Source of the DNA: Pseudomonadota bacterium
GTDB taxonomy: Bacteria > Pseudomonadota > Gammaproteobacteria > JAKAQQ01
Assembly: GCA_021852325.1 (NCBI GenBank)
Contig: JAJZNM010000062.1
Coordinates: 1-14,002 of the forward strand
Length of the DNA: 14,002 nt
Reading direction: 5' to 3'
Part shown: one piece after another, positions 1 through 6,861 of the stretch
How the letters are laid out: each line of letters opens with the position of its first letter
Position numbering within the stretch: position 1 is the first letter of the stretch
Translations under genes and position numbers: made by a program
Notes under the pieces: model-generated
Database searches by the model: none
Told to the model about the DNA's origin: nothing
The model's input: only the letters and a program-made list of their open reading frames with translations

Positions 1-55
1 CCCGGATCACGGGAATCCAGCCAGACCGGCCGAGGACGGGCAAAGACCGGCTCAT
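1..55 (-). CDS. Start of next gene in the trb operon (partial, possibly trbF/VirB8)
   Basis: An ATG on the minus strand at 53-55 overlaps the TGA stop of the trbL-like gene at 52-54 (ATGA junction), and the frame stays open for all 18 codons to the window edge (MSRSLPVLGRSGWIPVIR). The same kind of overlap joins the other genes of this operon, which is the main support. In Ti-plasmid-type and ICE-type trb clusters the gene after trbL is usually trbF (VirB8-like), so trbF is the expected identity. That is inference from gene order only: the 18 visible residues contain no recognisable motif. Confidence 0.5.
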   Translation of the reverse strand, partial: MSRSLPVLGRSGWIPVIR

Positions 56-1098
56 TCGAGATCCCGGTTCACATTCCACTGCTCCCCCAGGCGCCGCGCG
101 CCCTGACCCATGGCGAGCCAGGTGCCGGCTCCCGAGGTGCCTTGCCCCGTCATCAGATGATTCACGATGGTGGGGATTTGCCTGAGGAGCATCAGCACAA
201 ACGTGGCGACGATCAAGAGGTAGAACACGTATACAAAGATTTCGGCACTACTCCAGAGCGACGAATGCCGGGAGAGCCCTTTCGCGAGGGCCCGGGACAG
301 CGCATTCACCTCGGCAATCGAGGACGAGAGGAGCACCGCGGCCAGGATCAGGACCACCGCAGCGACCACCTTGTAGAGACCTGCCGTCAGGAGAAAACGG
401 AACCAGCCATGGAACAATCCGGAGAGGTAAGGCAGGATGAGGCAGGGGATCAAGAGTGGCCCGACGGCGACGCCGACCGCCGTGAGCGCCACCCCCATGA
501 AGAAGACACCCGCAAAGGCGAGGTAAGCCACGGCCAGGATCAGGACGACGAGTCCCATGAGGAAACTGGCGACGAAGGCATCGAGGAGCATGACGAGGTC
601 GGGTCCGATGCCGGTCAGGCCTCCCCGCAGTTCCTGGTTGATGTGGAAAATCGGCAACGCCTGCCACAGCTGGCCCACGGCACCGAGAAAGGAATGGGTG
701 GCCGCTCCGAGCAGGGCAGCCGACCAATGGGTCGGCCACGCCACCCGGGCACCCAGGACCACATTCGCCAGCACATCAAACCCGCCGTCGAACGCACGCG
801 TCAGGCTGGCGTAATCCTGGAGCATCCAGGCCGCGGCCCCCCAAAGCAGGACTCCCCGGACGAGGACACGGACCAGGCTCTCGCTCGCACCTCCCGTGAG
901 CAGGATGTAGAGGCCCGTCAGCACGATCGCGAGCTCTGTGAAGAGGTAGAACAGTCCCAGGGGGCCGCCAATCGCATAGTGCAGAAGGCGGTTCGCCACG
1001 AGAAGGCTGGATCCACGGAGTTGCCTGAGCACCAGGCTCAGGGTCCCGCTGACCGTGGAGGCCGTCTCGATCCGCCCGAGCGGGCCGTGGAGGATCAT
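52..1098 (-). CDS. trbL: TrbL/VirB6-family T4SS inner-membrane channel protein
   Basis: A polytopic inner-membrane protein of 348 residues that should form part of the translocation channel of a P-type type IV secretion system. Hydrophobic segments are visible at about residues 48-70, 77-93, 170-225 (a long stretch that can hold two or more spans), 245-270 and 297-318. The soluble stretch between the second and third carries the motif FHINQELRGG. A conserved-looking tryptophan sits in FHGWFRF before the fourth segment, as in VirB6 proteins. The tail is polar. A longer frame starts at 1236, but the ATG at 1098 is preferred: it overlaps the trbJ stop as ATGA, and the first 46 residues of the longer frame are arginine- and glycine-rich and lie inside trbJ. 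TrbL and VirB6 sequences diverge widely, so assignment rests on topology plus position after trbE and trbJ. Confidence 0.82.
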   Translation of the reverse strand: MILHGPLGRIETASTVSGTLSLVLRQLRGSSLLVANRLLHYAIGGPLGLFYLFTELAIVLTGLYILLTGGASESLVRVLVRGVLLWGAAAWMLQDYASLTRAFDGGFDVLANVVLGARVAWPTHWSAALLGAATHSFLGAVGQLWQALPIFHINQELRGGLTGIGPDLVMLLDAFVASFLMGLVVLILAVAYLAFAGVFFMGVALTAVGVAVGPLLIPCLILPYLSGLFHGWFRFLLTAGLYKVVAAVVLILAAVLLSSSIAEVNALSRALAKGLSRHSSLWSSAEIFVYVFYLLIVATFVLMLLRQIPTIVNHLMTGQGTSGAGTWLAMGQGARRLGEQWNVNRDLE

Positions 1099-1964
1099 GG
1101 GAATCGAGGTCCCGGCCCGTTCGGGTGTACTGGCGCCGGAACGGCGGGAATGACCGGCTTCAACCGTGGGCCCTCTGCCGAAAGCCATTGCGCGAGACCG
1201 GGACCCCGGTTGGTCTCGAAAAAGTCCTGGCTCCATCCCCGGGCCTCGCGATCCAGGCTTCGATGCCTCACCATCCAGCCGCGGTCGGCAGCCATGGATT
1301 CACTCCGGCGGATGTTATGGGTCCGCTCCATCGTCGCCATGACTTCGAGTTCACTGTTGTCTTCACCGGCCACGACTCCGAGCGTGGCATTGAGTGTCTG
1401 GAGTTGCCCTTTCATCGAGGTGGCCTCGGGAAGCGTCGATTCGACCGCGCGGAGATGCCGGTAGTTGGCCTGGATGGAACGGAGGATCCCGTCGTCCTCA
1501 TGGATCCCGGCCAGGTCCTCCTTTTGCCGCTGCACAAGACCCCGGCGCAGGATCCGGCCGTATTGTGTCCAGCCGAGGCGTGCAGCCGAGAGTTCCCGGT
1601 TGATGTGCATGACCCGCTGATATCCCGCCCGCAACGATCCCGCCTCTCCATGCAGTGCATCCAGAAAGGCGCGATACTCGGCGATGGACTGGCTCACCTC
1701 CGTTGCCTGGCTGAGCGCGGCGAGTGCCGGCCGGGGAAGGTTTTTCAGCGACGCGATCTCGGCCCTGAGCGATTCGTACTGGACGAGGTAGCTCTCCACT
1801 TCCCACTCGACGCTCCGGATCGAGTTCAGGGCGGTGACGGTGTTGCGGATGAAGTTGAAAGGATCGAACACGGTGCTTCCGCTCGCGAGCGCATCGGCCC
1901 GGGTGAGGCTCGCGCACCAGAAGATCCAGACAAGGCAGGCTTTCCAGAGCGAGCCCCTAGCCAT
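1095..1964 (-). CDS. trbJ: TrbJ/VirB5-like secreted T4SS protein
   Basis: A 289-residue exported protein expected to act in the periplasm or at the pilus tip of the conjugation apparatus. The N-terminus has a basic start and a hydrophobic core (WKACLVWIFWCASL) followed by TRADALASG, a good Sec signal peptide with likely cleavage near residue 26-28. The mature part begins FDPFNFIRNTVTALNSIRSVE, typical of TrbJ, and continues as a mostly helical region with heptad-like leucines (about residues 45-200). The C-terminus is proline-rich. The ATG at 1964 overlaps the trbE stop by 8 bases and puts the signal peptide at the very start. Upstream in-frame ATGs at 2027 and 2006 would bury it, so they are rejected. 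It lies between trbE and trbL, as in trb clusters, and no separate trbK entry-exclusion gene is seen between it and trbL. Confidence 0.8.
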   Translation of the reverse strand: MARGSLWKACLVWIFWCASLTRADALASGSTVFDPFNFIRNTVTALNSIRSVEWEVESYLVQYESLRAEIASLKNLPRPALAALSQATEVSQSIAEYRAFLDALHGEAGSLRAGYQRVMHINRELSAARLGWTQYGRILRRGLVQRQKEDLAGIHEDDGILRSIQANYRHLRAVESTLPEATSMKGQLQTLNATLGVVAGEDNSELEVMATMERTHNIRRSESMAADRGWMVRHRSLDREARGWSQDFFETNRGPGLAQWLSAEGPRLKPVIPAVPAPVHPNGPGPRFP

Positions 1965-4446
1965 GAGCCATCGCCTCGAGATAGGGCCCCCGCCAGTCTC
2001 CGGCATGCGCGTCCCTTGAGCTTGCAAAGACCGAACGGGCGCGCGCGTCAGAGCGGAGGTATGCCAGGAGCGGGGCCGGGAAAGCGCACTCGAACCGGCG
2101 GCTCAATCCGGGGCGGACGAGGTAATAATCGCGCCCGGGAGTGGCTGATTCGATGACCGCGAGTTGGTGTTCATCCAGGCCGAGCAGCCGGGCATAGGTT
2201 TCACCCTGAGCGCGGATCTGGGCATTCGGCAGGAGGATCCGGGTTGGAATATTGTCGAGCAGCGTCCCCCCGCCCTCGACACGGGCGATTTCCTCGATCG
2301 ACTGGGTTGCGAAGAGCAAGAGCGCGTTTTTCTTGGCGAGAGTCCGGATCCACTCCTCGATTTTTCGCGCAAAGTAGGGATCGGAGAGGACGAACCAGGC
2401 TTCCTCGATGGAGATCAGGGTCGGGCGGCCGTCGAGCGAGCGGACAATCCGGTGAAACAGGTAGTCGAGCATCGGCCGCGCGAGGAGCGGTTGTGCAAAG
2501 AGCCGGCCGATCTCGTAGGCGACGATCCGGTTCGGGCTCCGGTCTTCGTGGACATGGTCAAAATAACGCCCGTAGGGCCCCTCGCCCACCCAGGGCTCCA
2601 GCGCTTCGACCAGCCGCCCCTTGGGCAGAAGATGGAGGAACGTCATGAGGCGCCACTGTCCGGAGGGCAACTCCCGCAGAGCATCGAGCGTCTGCCCGAC
2701 CCGCAGGTGGTCATCCGCATCCAGCCGATGGCCACCGGATTCCAGCAGCCGCACCAGCCATTCGTGAAGCCAGGTCTGGCCGTCTGGATCGCCGAGTTCG
2801 AGCAGCGGATTGAGCGGGACGGTGGGGTCTGAGCCTGAAAGGTCGGCATAGCGTCCGCCCCATAACGCCGTGGGGATCTCCGCACTCCAGTCCTTATCGA
2901 ACAGGATGACCCGGGTATCGGGCAATCCGAGCCACTGCCCGATCAGAAAGTTGATGAAGACGCTTTTGCCCGAGCGCGTCGGCCCGATGACGAGCGCATG
3001 TCCGTTCTGCCCGTCGTGAAAATGGAAAAAGAGGGGGGTTTTGCGGCGCGTCAAGAATGCGGCGACCGCAGGAACCGGTTTGCCACACTGGGCCTCGAGG
3101 TGGAGGTTCGCCGAAAGTCCTTCCGGGAGGGTCCCGGCAAGCGCGAGATCGGCGGCATTACCCCCGGCCACAAAGTGCCAGCGGAGCGGTTCGGCCCACT
3201 GCCCCGGCAAGGTGCCGGCCCAGGCCGAGAGCGCATGCAGCCGTTCATTGCAGGCCATGAACCCGAGCGCATGCAGCGCACTCCGGACCTTCTCCGCCAG
3301 GGCATCCGCCGTTTGCGCGCTGTTTCCATAACAGGTCACGGTCAGGTTGAGATACCCGAACTGGCCCTCTCCGACCTGTTCGAGGGCCCGGCTGGCCTGC
3401 TGTCCCAGACGGACATGCTGCTCCCGATCCGGAGGGAGGGATTCGCGCGTGAACATTTCCCGGAGATAGGCCCGCCAGCTTTTTTCGAGCGCCCGGTGAT
3501 GGTTGCGGACTTTGGCAATCCACGCCTCGGCCTCTTCTGGCGGAACCGGCAAGAAGGCGAGACTCAAGGTCAGTGCACCATCGATGCTGAGCAGAAGATC
3601 GAACATGCCTGGAAAGGTCGACGGATCCACCGCATCGCTGTCCTGCCGGGGCCAGGCCTTGAGAGTCACGAGACTGGCCCAGGCCGCATCCGGAGCCGGC
3701 CAGTAGAGCTGGTGCCCCTCAACTTCGAGGGACCGGTCAGCCAGAGCATCGTCGAGGTAAGCCGTTTCCGGGACCGCCAGCGGGACGCGGTCACCGGGAC
3801 CCAGCCGGTCATGCAGGAAACCGAGAAGACGTCCACCTTCGAGCGGCTGCCAGCCCCATCCCGGCAGGTTGCCCACAAAATCACCCATGCGCCGGTCATG
3901 CTCCTCGATGAGTTCGATGGACTCGTCGGCGCTGAGCCGCCAGGATGCACGGACTGAAAATGCCCCCCGGAGGATCTCGCCGGCCGCGGCCGGCAGTGAT
4001 CGGCCCCGCGCGGTCTCCGTAGCCATCCGTTCCCAGAAATGGTCCTTCCGGGAGCGCGGCCGGGTCAGGAAGCAGAGATAATGCTGGTTGCGATAGCCTC
4101 CGCGGAGCTGCCAGTGCTCCCGGTAGAGACGGTCAATCGGCTGGGCGGGGCCCCCGACCCTCGGTGACAGCGGATAACCGCCATCCGGCCTCCGGTCGAC
4201 GATCCACCAGAAGGCGGAGGCGGTACCGGCCAGCTTGAACGCGTGCTCCAGGCGTGCGGTTTCCCGGTCAAGCTGTTCAGGGGCCAGGGTCTCGACATCG
4301 AGCCCCTGGAACTCGAGGATCGTTGCGACGGCCCCGTCCTTGAGGAGGACATGGCGCGGACCCAGCCGGATCAACCACGGAACGAGGTCGGAGAGGGGAC
4401 GCGAGGCTCCGAGGAACGCACGCTGGTGACGCAACCGGTTCAGCAC
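1957..4446 (-). CDS. trbE: TrbE/VirB4-family conjugation ATPase
   Basis: The largest gene of the cluster, 829 residues, encodes the VirB4-type ATPase that energises pilus biogenesis and substrate transfer at the cytoplasmic face of the membrane. The N-terminal half carries the CagE/TrbE/VirB domain (about residues 1-440, with YLCFLTRP near 125). The C-terminal half is a RecA-like motor: Walker A GPTRSGKS at residues 488-495, Walker B TLISIEEAW around 676-684 with the catalytic acidic pair E681/E682, and ATQSIEEIAR further on. The length matches TrbE and VirB4 proteins (about 800-850). It starts with GTG at 4446, overlapping the trbD stop by 7 bases. The next in-frame starts would remove conserved N-terminal sequence. 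No frameshift or missing motor residue is seen, so the ATPase looks functional. Confidence 0.95.
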   Translation of the reverse strand: MLNRLRHQRAFLGASRPLSDLVPWLIRLGPRHVLLKDGAVATILEFQGLDVETLAPEQLDRETARLEHAFKLAGTASAFWWIVDRRPDGGYPLSPRVGGPAQPIDRLYREHWQLRGGYRNQHYLCFLTRPRSRKDHFWERMATETARGRSLPAAAGEILRGAFSVRASWRLSADESIELIEEHDRRMGDFVGNLPGWGWQPLEGGRLLGFLHDRLGPGDRVPLAVPETAYLDDALADRSLEVEGHQLYWPAPDAAWASLVTLKAWPRQDSDAVDPSTFPGMFDLLLSIDGALTLSLAFLPVPPEEAEAWIAKVRNHHRALEKSWRAYLREMFTRESLPPDREQHVRLGQQASRALEQVGEGQFGYLNLTVTCYGNSAQTADALAEKVRSALHALGFMACNERLHALSAWAGTLPGQWAEPLRWHFVAGGNAADLALAGTLPEGLSANLHLEAQCGKPVPAVAAFLTRRKTPLFFHFHDGQNGHALVIGPTRSGKSVFINFLIGQWLGLPDTRVILFDKDWSAEIPTALWGGRYADLSGSDPTVPLNPLLELGDPDGQTWLHEWLVRLLESGGHRLDADDHLRVGQTLDALRELPSGQWRLMTFLHLLPKGRLVEALEPWVGEGPYGRYFDHVHEDRSPNRIVAYEIGRLFAQPLLARPMLDYLFHRIVRSLDGRPTLISIEEAWFVLSDPYFARKIEEWIRTLAKKNALLLFATQSIEEIARVEGGGTLLDNIPTRILLPNAQIRAQGETYARLLGLDEHQLAVIESATPGRDYYLVRPGLSRRFECAFPAPLLAYLRSDARARSVFASSRDAHAGDWRGPYLEAMAHG

Positions 4447-4760
4447 CAGGGTTCACCCCGTCCAAATCCGTCGGGCCGGGGGTTCCGGGAATCCGCATGG
4501 GGCCAAGGATCATACACATCGCCCTGGCGTGCATACCGGAGGTAGATCTCGCGGGCACGGGGTTCGTGCCGGCCGAGGTAGACCAGCCAGAGGTGGATCC
4601 CTAAAAACAGCGGGATCAGAAACCAGAGACCCGCACCGGCCACGAACGCGACCGCGAGGATCAGGTTGAGGGCCACGAGATTGCGTTCCCCCCCGAACCA
4701 GAGCAGGGGCTCGGTGAGGACCGGATACAACGGCGTCCGCCGGACTCTCGGGGCACTCAT
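4440..4760 (-). CDS. trbD: TrbD/VirB3-like T4SS membrane protein
   Basis: A small inner-membrane protein of 106 residues that works with the VirB4 ATPase and pilin in type IV secretion. It begins MSAPRVRRTPLYPVLTEPLL, where RRTPLY.PL.EP is the typical TrbD/VirB3 opening. A hydrophobic hairpin follows at about residues 28-64, then a polar tail with REIYLRYARQGDVYDPWP, which resembles the C-terminal part of TrbD proteins. The ATG at 4760 overlaps the trbC stop as ATGA. The frame extends open to 5276, but the upstream part is arginine-, proline- and serine-rich and lies over trbC and trbB, so it is read as a shadow. The position between pilin and trbE is diagnostic. Confidence 0.88.
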   Translation of the reverse strand: MSAPRVRRTPLYPVLTEPLLWFGGERNLVALNLILAVAFVAGAGLWFLIPLFLGIHLWLVYLGRHEPRAREIYLRYARQGDVYDPWPHADSRNPRPDGFGRGEPWC

Positions 4761-5068
4761 GAGAAGAACAGGTTGAGCCATGAACTCGCAAAAAAGACGA
4801 GGCTCAATCCCAGGGCGACACGGAGAAACAATCCCAGAAACCCACGCACCTCCCCGAACGCGACCAGGAATCCGAGGACAATGAGCAGGAGTGTGGCGAT
4901 GAGGCGAGCCGTGGTTCCACTGAGATCGCTGACCACGGTCTCGAGGATTCCATCCCAAGGCAGCGTTCCGGCGGCCGCAGCAACCCCGGGAATAAACCAC
5001 GCGCCGACGCTGACTCCTAGGCTCAGCGTGCGGATGGATGGCGTTCGCGATTGGAGCATCTGTTTCAT
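4757..5068 (-). CDS. trbC: TrbC/VirB2-like conjugative pilin precursor
   Basis: The 103-residue precursor of the major pilus subunit. It has a long leader with a basic region and a hydrophobic stretch ending in GVAAAAGTLPWDG. Cleavage after the alanine run is likely, and GTLPWDGILETVVSDLSG matches the beginning of mature TrbC pilins. Two hydrophobic segments follow (about residues 52-72 and 76-100) with a short charged loop (GEVRG) between, the standard pilin topology. P-type pilins are further processed and cyclised by a TraF-type protease. No such gene is in this window. The ATG at 5068 overlaps the trbB stop (ATGA) and the TGA at 4757 overlaps the trbD start in the same way, so translation of the three genes is probably coupled. 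Confidence 0.9.
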   Translation of the reverse strand: MKQMLQSRTPSIRTLSLGVSVGAWFIPGVAAAAGTLPWDGILETVVSDLSGTTARLIATLLLIVLGFLVAFGEVRGFLGLFLRVALGLSLVFFASSWLNLFFS

Positions 5069-6129
5069 GAGGCCTCCGGCAGGTTGGGGAAAGGGGCATC
5101 CCGGGTGCCCGGATCCGGATGGCCGGATTCGATCGCGCCGACGGGAATGAGTCCATACTCCGGACCGGCACCGGGGACGACTTCCAGCACCTCAGCCAGT
5201 TGCCGGCGCCCGTCGCGCCGTTCCAGGTGCACGATGTAGTCAAAAGCCAAGGCAATCTGTCTGCGGATGGCGTCATGCGGCCAAGCGAGGCCGGCCGTCA
5301 GCACCAGGGTTTCCAGGCGATACAAGGCATCGCGGGCACTGTTGGCATGAAGCGTCGTCAGCGTGCCTCGATGACCCGTGTTGCAGGCCTGCAGGAGGTC
5401 AAAGGCTTCGCGACCGCGGACCTCGCCCACGAGGAGCCGGTCCGGGCGCAGGCGCAGGGCGAGGCGCACGAGTGCGCGGGCGTCATGTTCGGACTGGTCG
5501 AGAGATTCCAGGGCCACCCAATTCGAGGTGGACACGACGAGCTCGGGCGTATCCTCGATCGAGATCACCCGTTCTCCGCTCGACAGAGCGGTCAAAAGGC
5601 CGTTCAGGAAAGTCGTTTTCCCGGATGAGGTCCCCCCGGAGATCAGGAAGCTCCGGCGTTCACGGACCTTCTCCTGGAACCATCGGGACCAGGAGGTCCG
5701 GGGAGCCTGAGCCGGGAGACGGCCGGCAGGTGTCGCCGGCCTGCACGGCGGGTCCGCGCAGAGGGTCTCAAGATCCATCCGCGACCGGTTCGGTTTGCGC
5801 ATGGCGAGGGCGTCACCCCGGATGGAAACCGGCTGCCGGACCGCAGTCACCCGCAAGCCATCGAGGCGTGCATCGAGATAGCACCGGCTCCCGCTCGAGG
5901 TACCGACATCCTTTCCGGCCAGCCGTCCGAGCACCGTGATCGCACTCCGGATGGCCAAGGGGGGCAGCTCCACCCGAGCGCGCTTGAAATGCCCGTGGCA
6001 TTCGATCCAGATCTCATCCGGACGATTGACCAGGATTTCTTCTACCGATTCATCCTCGATCCAGGGCTTTAGCGGACCGAGCAGATGGCCGAGAATCGCA
6101 AGCGCCTGGGTGGTGTGGGGCTGTGACAT
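5065..6129 (-). CDS. trbB: TrbB/VirB11-family secretion ATPase
   Basis: A 354-residue hexameric traffic ATPase of the VirB11/TrbB family, first gene of the trb operon, acting at the cytoplasmic base of the secretion channel. The N-terminal domain (about residues 1-145) has VEEILVNRPDEIWIE, typical of the family. The motor domain has Walker A GGTSSGKTT at 165-173, the Asp box ISIEDTPEL at 189-197, Walker B-like LLVGEVRGRE at 232-241 and the His box TGHRGTLTTLHANS at 251-264. A proline- and cysteine-rich linker (about 124-146) sits between the two domains. The ATG at 6129 has no obvious ribosome binding site, but no in-frame start lies in the roughly 30 bases upstream, and this start keeps the usual N-terminus. 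The upstream 196 bases should hold the operon's promoter. Confidence 0.94.
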   Translation of the reverse strand: MSQPHTTQALAILGHLLGPLKPWIEDESVEEILVNRPDEIWIECHGHFKRARVELPPLAIRSAITVLGRLAGKDVGTSSGSRCYLDARLDGLRVTAVRQPVSIRGDALAMRKPNRSRMDLETLCADPPCRPATPAGRLPAQAPRTSWSRWFQEKVRERRSFLISGGTSSGKTTFLNGLLTALSSGERVISIEDTPELVVSTSNWVALESLDQSEHDARALVRLALRLRPDRLLVGEVRGREAFDLLQACNTGHRGTLTTLHANSARDALYRLETLVLTAGLAWPHDAIRRQIALAFDYIVHLERRDGRRQLAEVLEVVPGAGPEYGLIPVGAIESGHPDPGTRDAPFPNLPEAS

Positions 6130-6173
6130 GCGGGCATTGAACCACGGTCCAGGCGTGGCGAACCAGCCTCAAA

Positions 6174-6231
6174 CCCGTCACATGAGCCCGTCATCCGGAA
6201 AATCCCGCGCGCGCGGCCTCAGTTCCCGTCA
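6174..6231 (-). repeat. Three direct copies of TGACGGG upstream of trbB
   Basis: On the plus strand CCCGTCA occurs at 6174-6180, 6187-6193 and 6225-6231, all in the same orientation; on the operon strand this is TGACGGG. Two copies start 13 bases apart, and the third starts 38 bases further on. The copy nearest trbB ends 44 bases before its ATG. Repeated short sites in an operon leader suggest protein binding, but the role is inference and chance recurrence in GC-rich DNA is possible. Confidence 0.4.
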
Positions 6232-6256
6232 CGCCCCGCGATCGTGGCATGGGCGT

Positions 6257-6276
6257 CACCCGGCCTCCGGCCGGTG
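6257..6276. repeat. GC-rich inverted repeat downstream of erpA
   Basis: CACCCGGCC, a 3-base loop TCC, then GGCCGGTG form a hairpin with one bulged C. It lies about 50 bases after the erpA stop. Neither strand has a T run next to it, so it is not a standard intrinsic terminator. It could still slow RNA decay or assist Rho-dependent ending of the erpA transcript. Confidence 0.35.
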
Positions 6277-6325
6277 TTGCGGCCTGTCCTGTCGTTTGAA
6301 CTGCGTGAGAGGGGATGGCGGAGGA

Positions 6326-6715
6326 TCAGACCGTAAATGAAGATCCGCAGCCACAGGTCGTCACGGCGTTGGGGTTCCGGATGATGAACTGTTCCCCCGT
6401 CGCATCGGAGCTGTAATCGATTTCTGCGTGACGCAAATACTGGAGGCTCACGGGATCGATCAAGAGCACCACGCCATCCCGGACCACACGGAGATCATCT
6501 TCCTGGGCATCGGCCTCGAAGCTGAAGCCATACTGGAATCCGGAGCACCCGCCCCCATTCACATAGACACGGAGCATGAGGTCATCACGGCCTTCTTCCT
6601 GCATGAGTGCGGCCACCCGGTGGGCAGCAGCCTCGGTGAAGGTCACTTCACTGATCATGGTTTCCACGCTGGCCATCGCGCGACGTCCGGTTGGTGCGTC
6701 TCCCGATTTTACCAT
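6326..6715 (-). CDS. erpA: ErpA, A-type iron-sulfur cluster carrier
   Basis: An A-type carrier that receives Fe-S clusters from the assembly machinery and passes them to apo-proteins in the cytoplasm. With the ATG at 6715 it has 129 residues. The three ligand cysteines are present: C57 in NGGGCSGFQYGF and C121/C123 in TTCGCGSSF near the C-terminus. NPNAVTTCGCGSSFTV and DPVSLQYL mark it as ErpA rather than IscA. E. coli ErpA has 114 residues and starts close to the TFTEAA segment, so internal ATGs at 6676 (MASVE) or 6658 (MISEV) are alternative starts. The ATG at 6715 has a GAGGT about 6 bases upstream, the best ribosome binding site of the three, so it is kept with caution. It is last in a cluster with the bactofilin and DUF6776-type genes. 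Confidence 0.93.
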   Translation of the reverse strand: MVKSGDAPTGRRAMASVETMISEVTFTEAAAHRVAALMQEEGRDDLMLRVYVNGGGCSGFQYGFSFEADAQEDDLRVVRDGVVLLIDPVSLQYLRHAEIDYSSDATGEQFIIRNPNAVTTCGCGSSFTV

Positions 6716-6861
6716 GAGGCGACCTCAAGGTCAGATCCGGCGCGCACCCCGCGCCGGACTCGGTGCGCCACGCCCAAAGCTTCCGGAAAACCCTCCCCGA
6801 TCATGGCCTCGAGCATCCCCTCGAGCGCGGGATGGAGCCAGCACAGTCTGGTTGCCGTCAA
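6709..6861 (-). CDS. Candidate small ORF bridging bactofilin and erpA
   Basis: An unannotated minus-strand frame of 50 codons fills the 142-base gap between two real genes. It can start with TTG at 6859-6861, overlapping the bactofilin TGA, and ends with TAA at 6709-6711, just inside the erpA start (ATGGTAA). An ATG start at 6816 would give 35 residues. The predicted product includes TRLCWLHPALEGMLEAMIGE and then GFPEALGVAHRVRRGVRAG. About three quarters of its codons end in G or C, like the neighbouring genes. A direct repeat CCTCGAGC (6807-6814, 6819-6826) lies inside it and gives the repeated LEGM/LEAM. I recognise no family. It may be a small protein, a leader peptide coupling erpA translation, or a chance open frame. 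Confidence 0.28.
   Translation of the reverse strand: MTATRLCWLHPALEGMLEAMIGEGFPEALGVAHRVRRGVRAGSDLEVASW
6736..6758 (-). repeat. Perfect inverted repeat just upstream of erpA
   Basis: TCCGGCGC at 6736-6743 and GCGCCGGA at 6751-6758 are perfect 8-base arms around a 7-base loop. The hairpin ends 20 bases before the erpA ATG at 6715. No T run follows on the minus strand, so it is not a typical terminator. It could affect erpA translation, or act as an attenuator between the bactofilin and erpA. It also lies inside the candidate small frame. Confidence 0.4.

Larger units (their letters stand above)
6130..6325. other. Intergenic region between erpA and trbB; candidate trb control region
   Basis: These 196 bases separate the erpA stop from the trbB start, both on the minus strand. 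No gene is supported. The region contains three copies of CCCGTCA (TGACGGG on the minus strand), a GC-rich inverted repeat around 6257-6276 and an alternating CG run near 6205-6216. I searched the minus strand for -35/-10 pairs and found none that is convincing, so either the trb promoter is weak or activator-dependent, or transcription reads in from erpA. It is also the junction between conjugation genes and core genes. Confidence 0.6.

Noticed and set aside
142..1464. 440-codon plus-strand frame opposite trbL and trbJ
   Set aside because: The product is highly charged (Glu, Arg, His, Gln) without domains, as expected from the antisense of a hydrophobic protein gene. The minus-strand genes explain the region and overlap in operon fashion.
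2998..3957. 319-codon plus-strand frame opposite trbE
   Set aside because: No motif, and it lies wholly inside a clear VirB4-family ATPase gene on the other strand.
4761..5276. Upstream extension of the trbD frame
   Set aside because: It lies over trbC and trbB, has shadow-like composition, and the internal ATG at 4760 has the ATGA overlap used across this operon.
6257..6276. Inverted repeat as an intrinsic terminator of erpA
   Set aside because: No T run on either strand next to the stem, so it is listed only as an inverted repeat.
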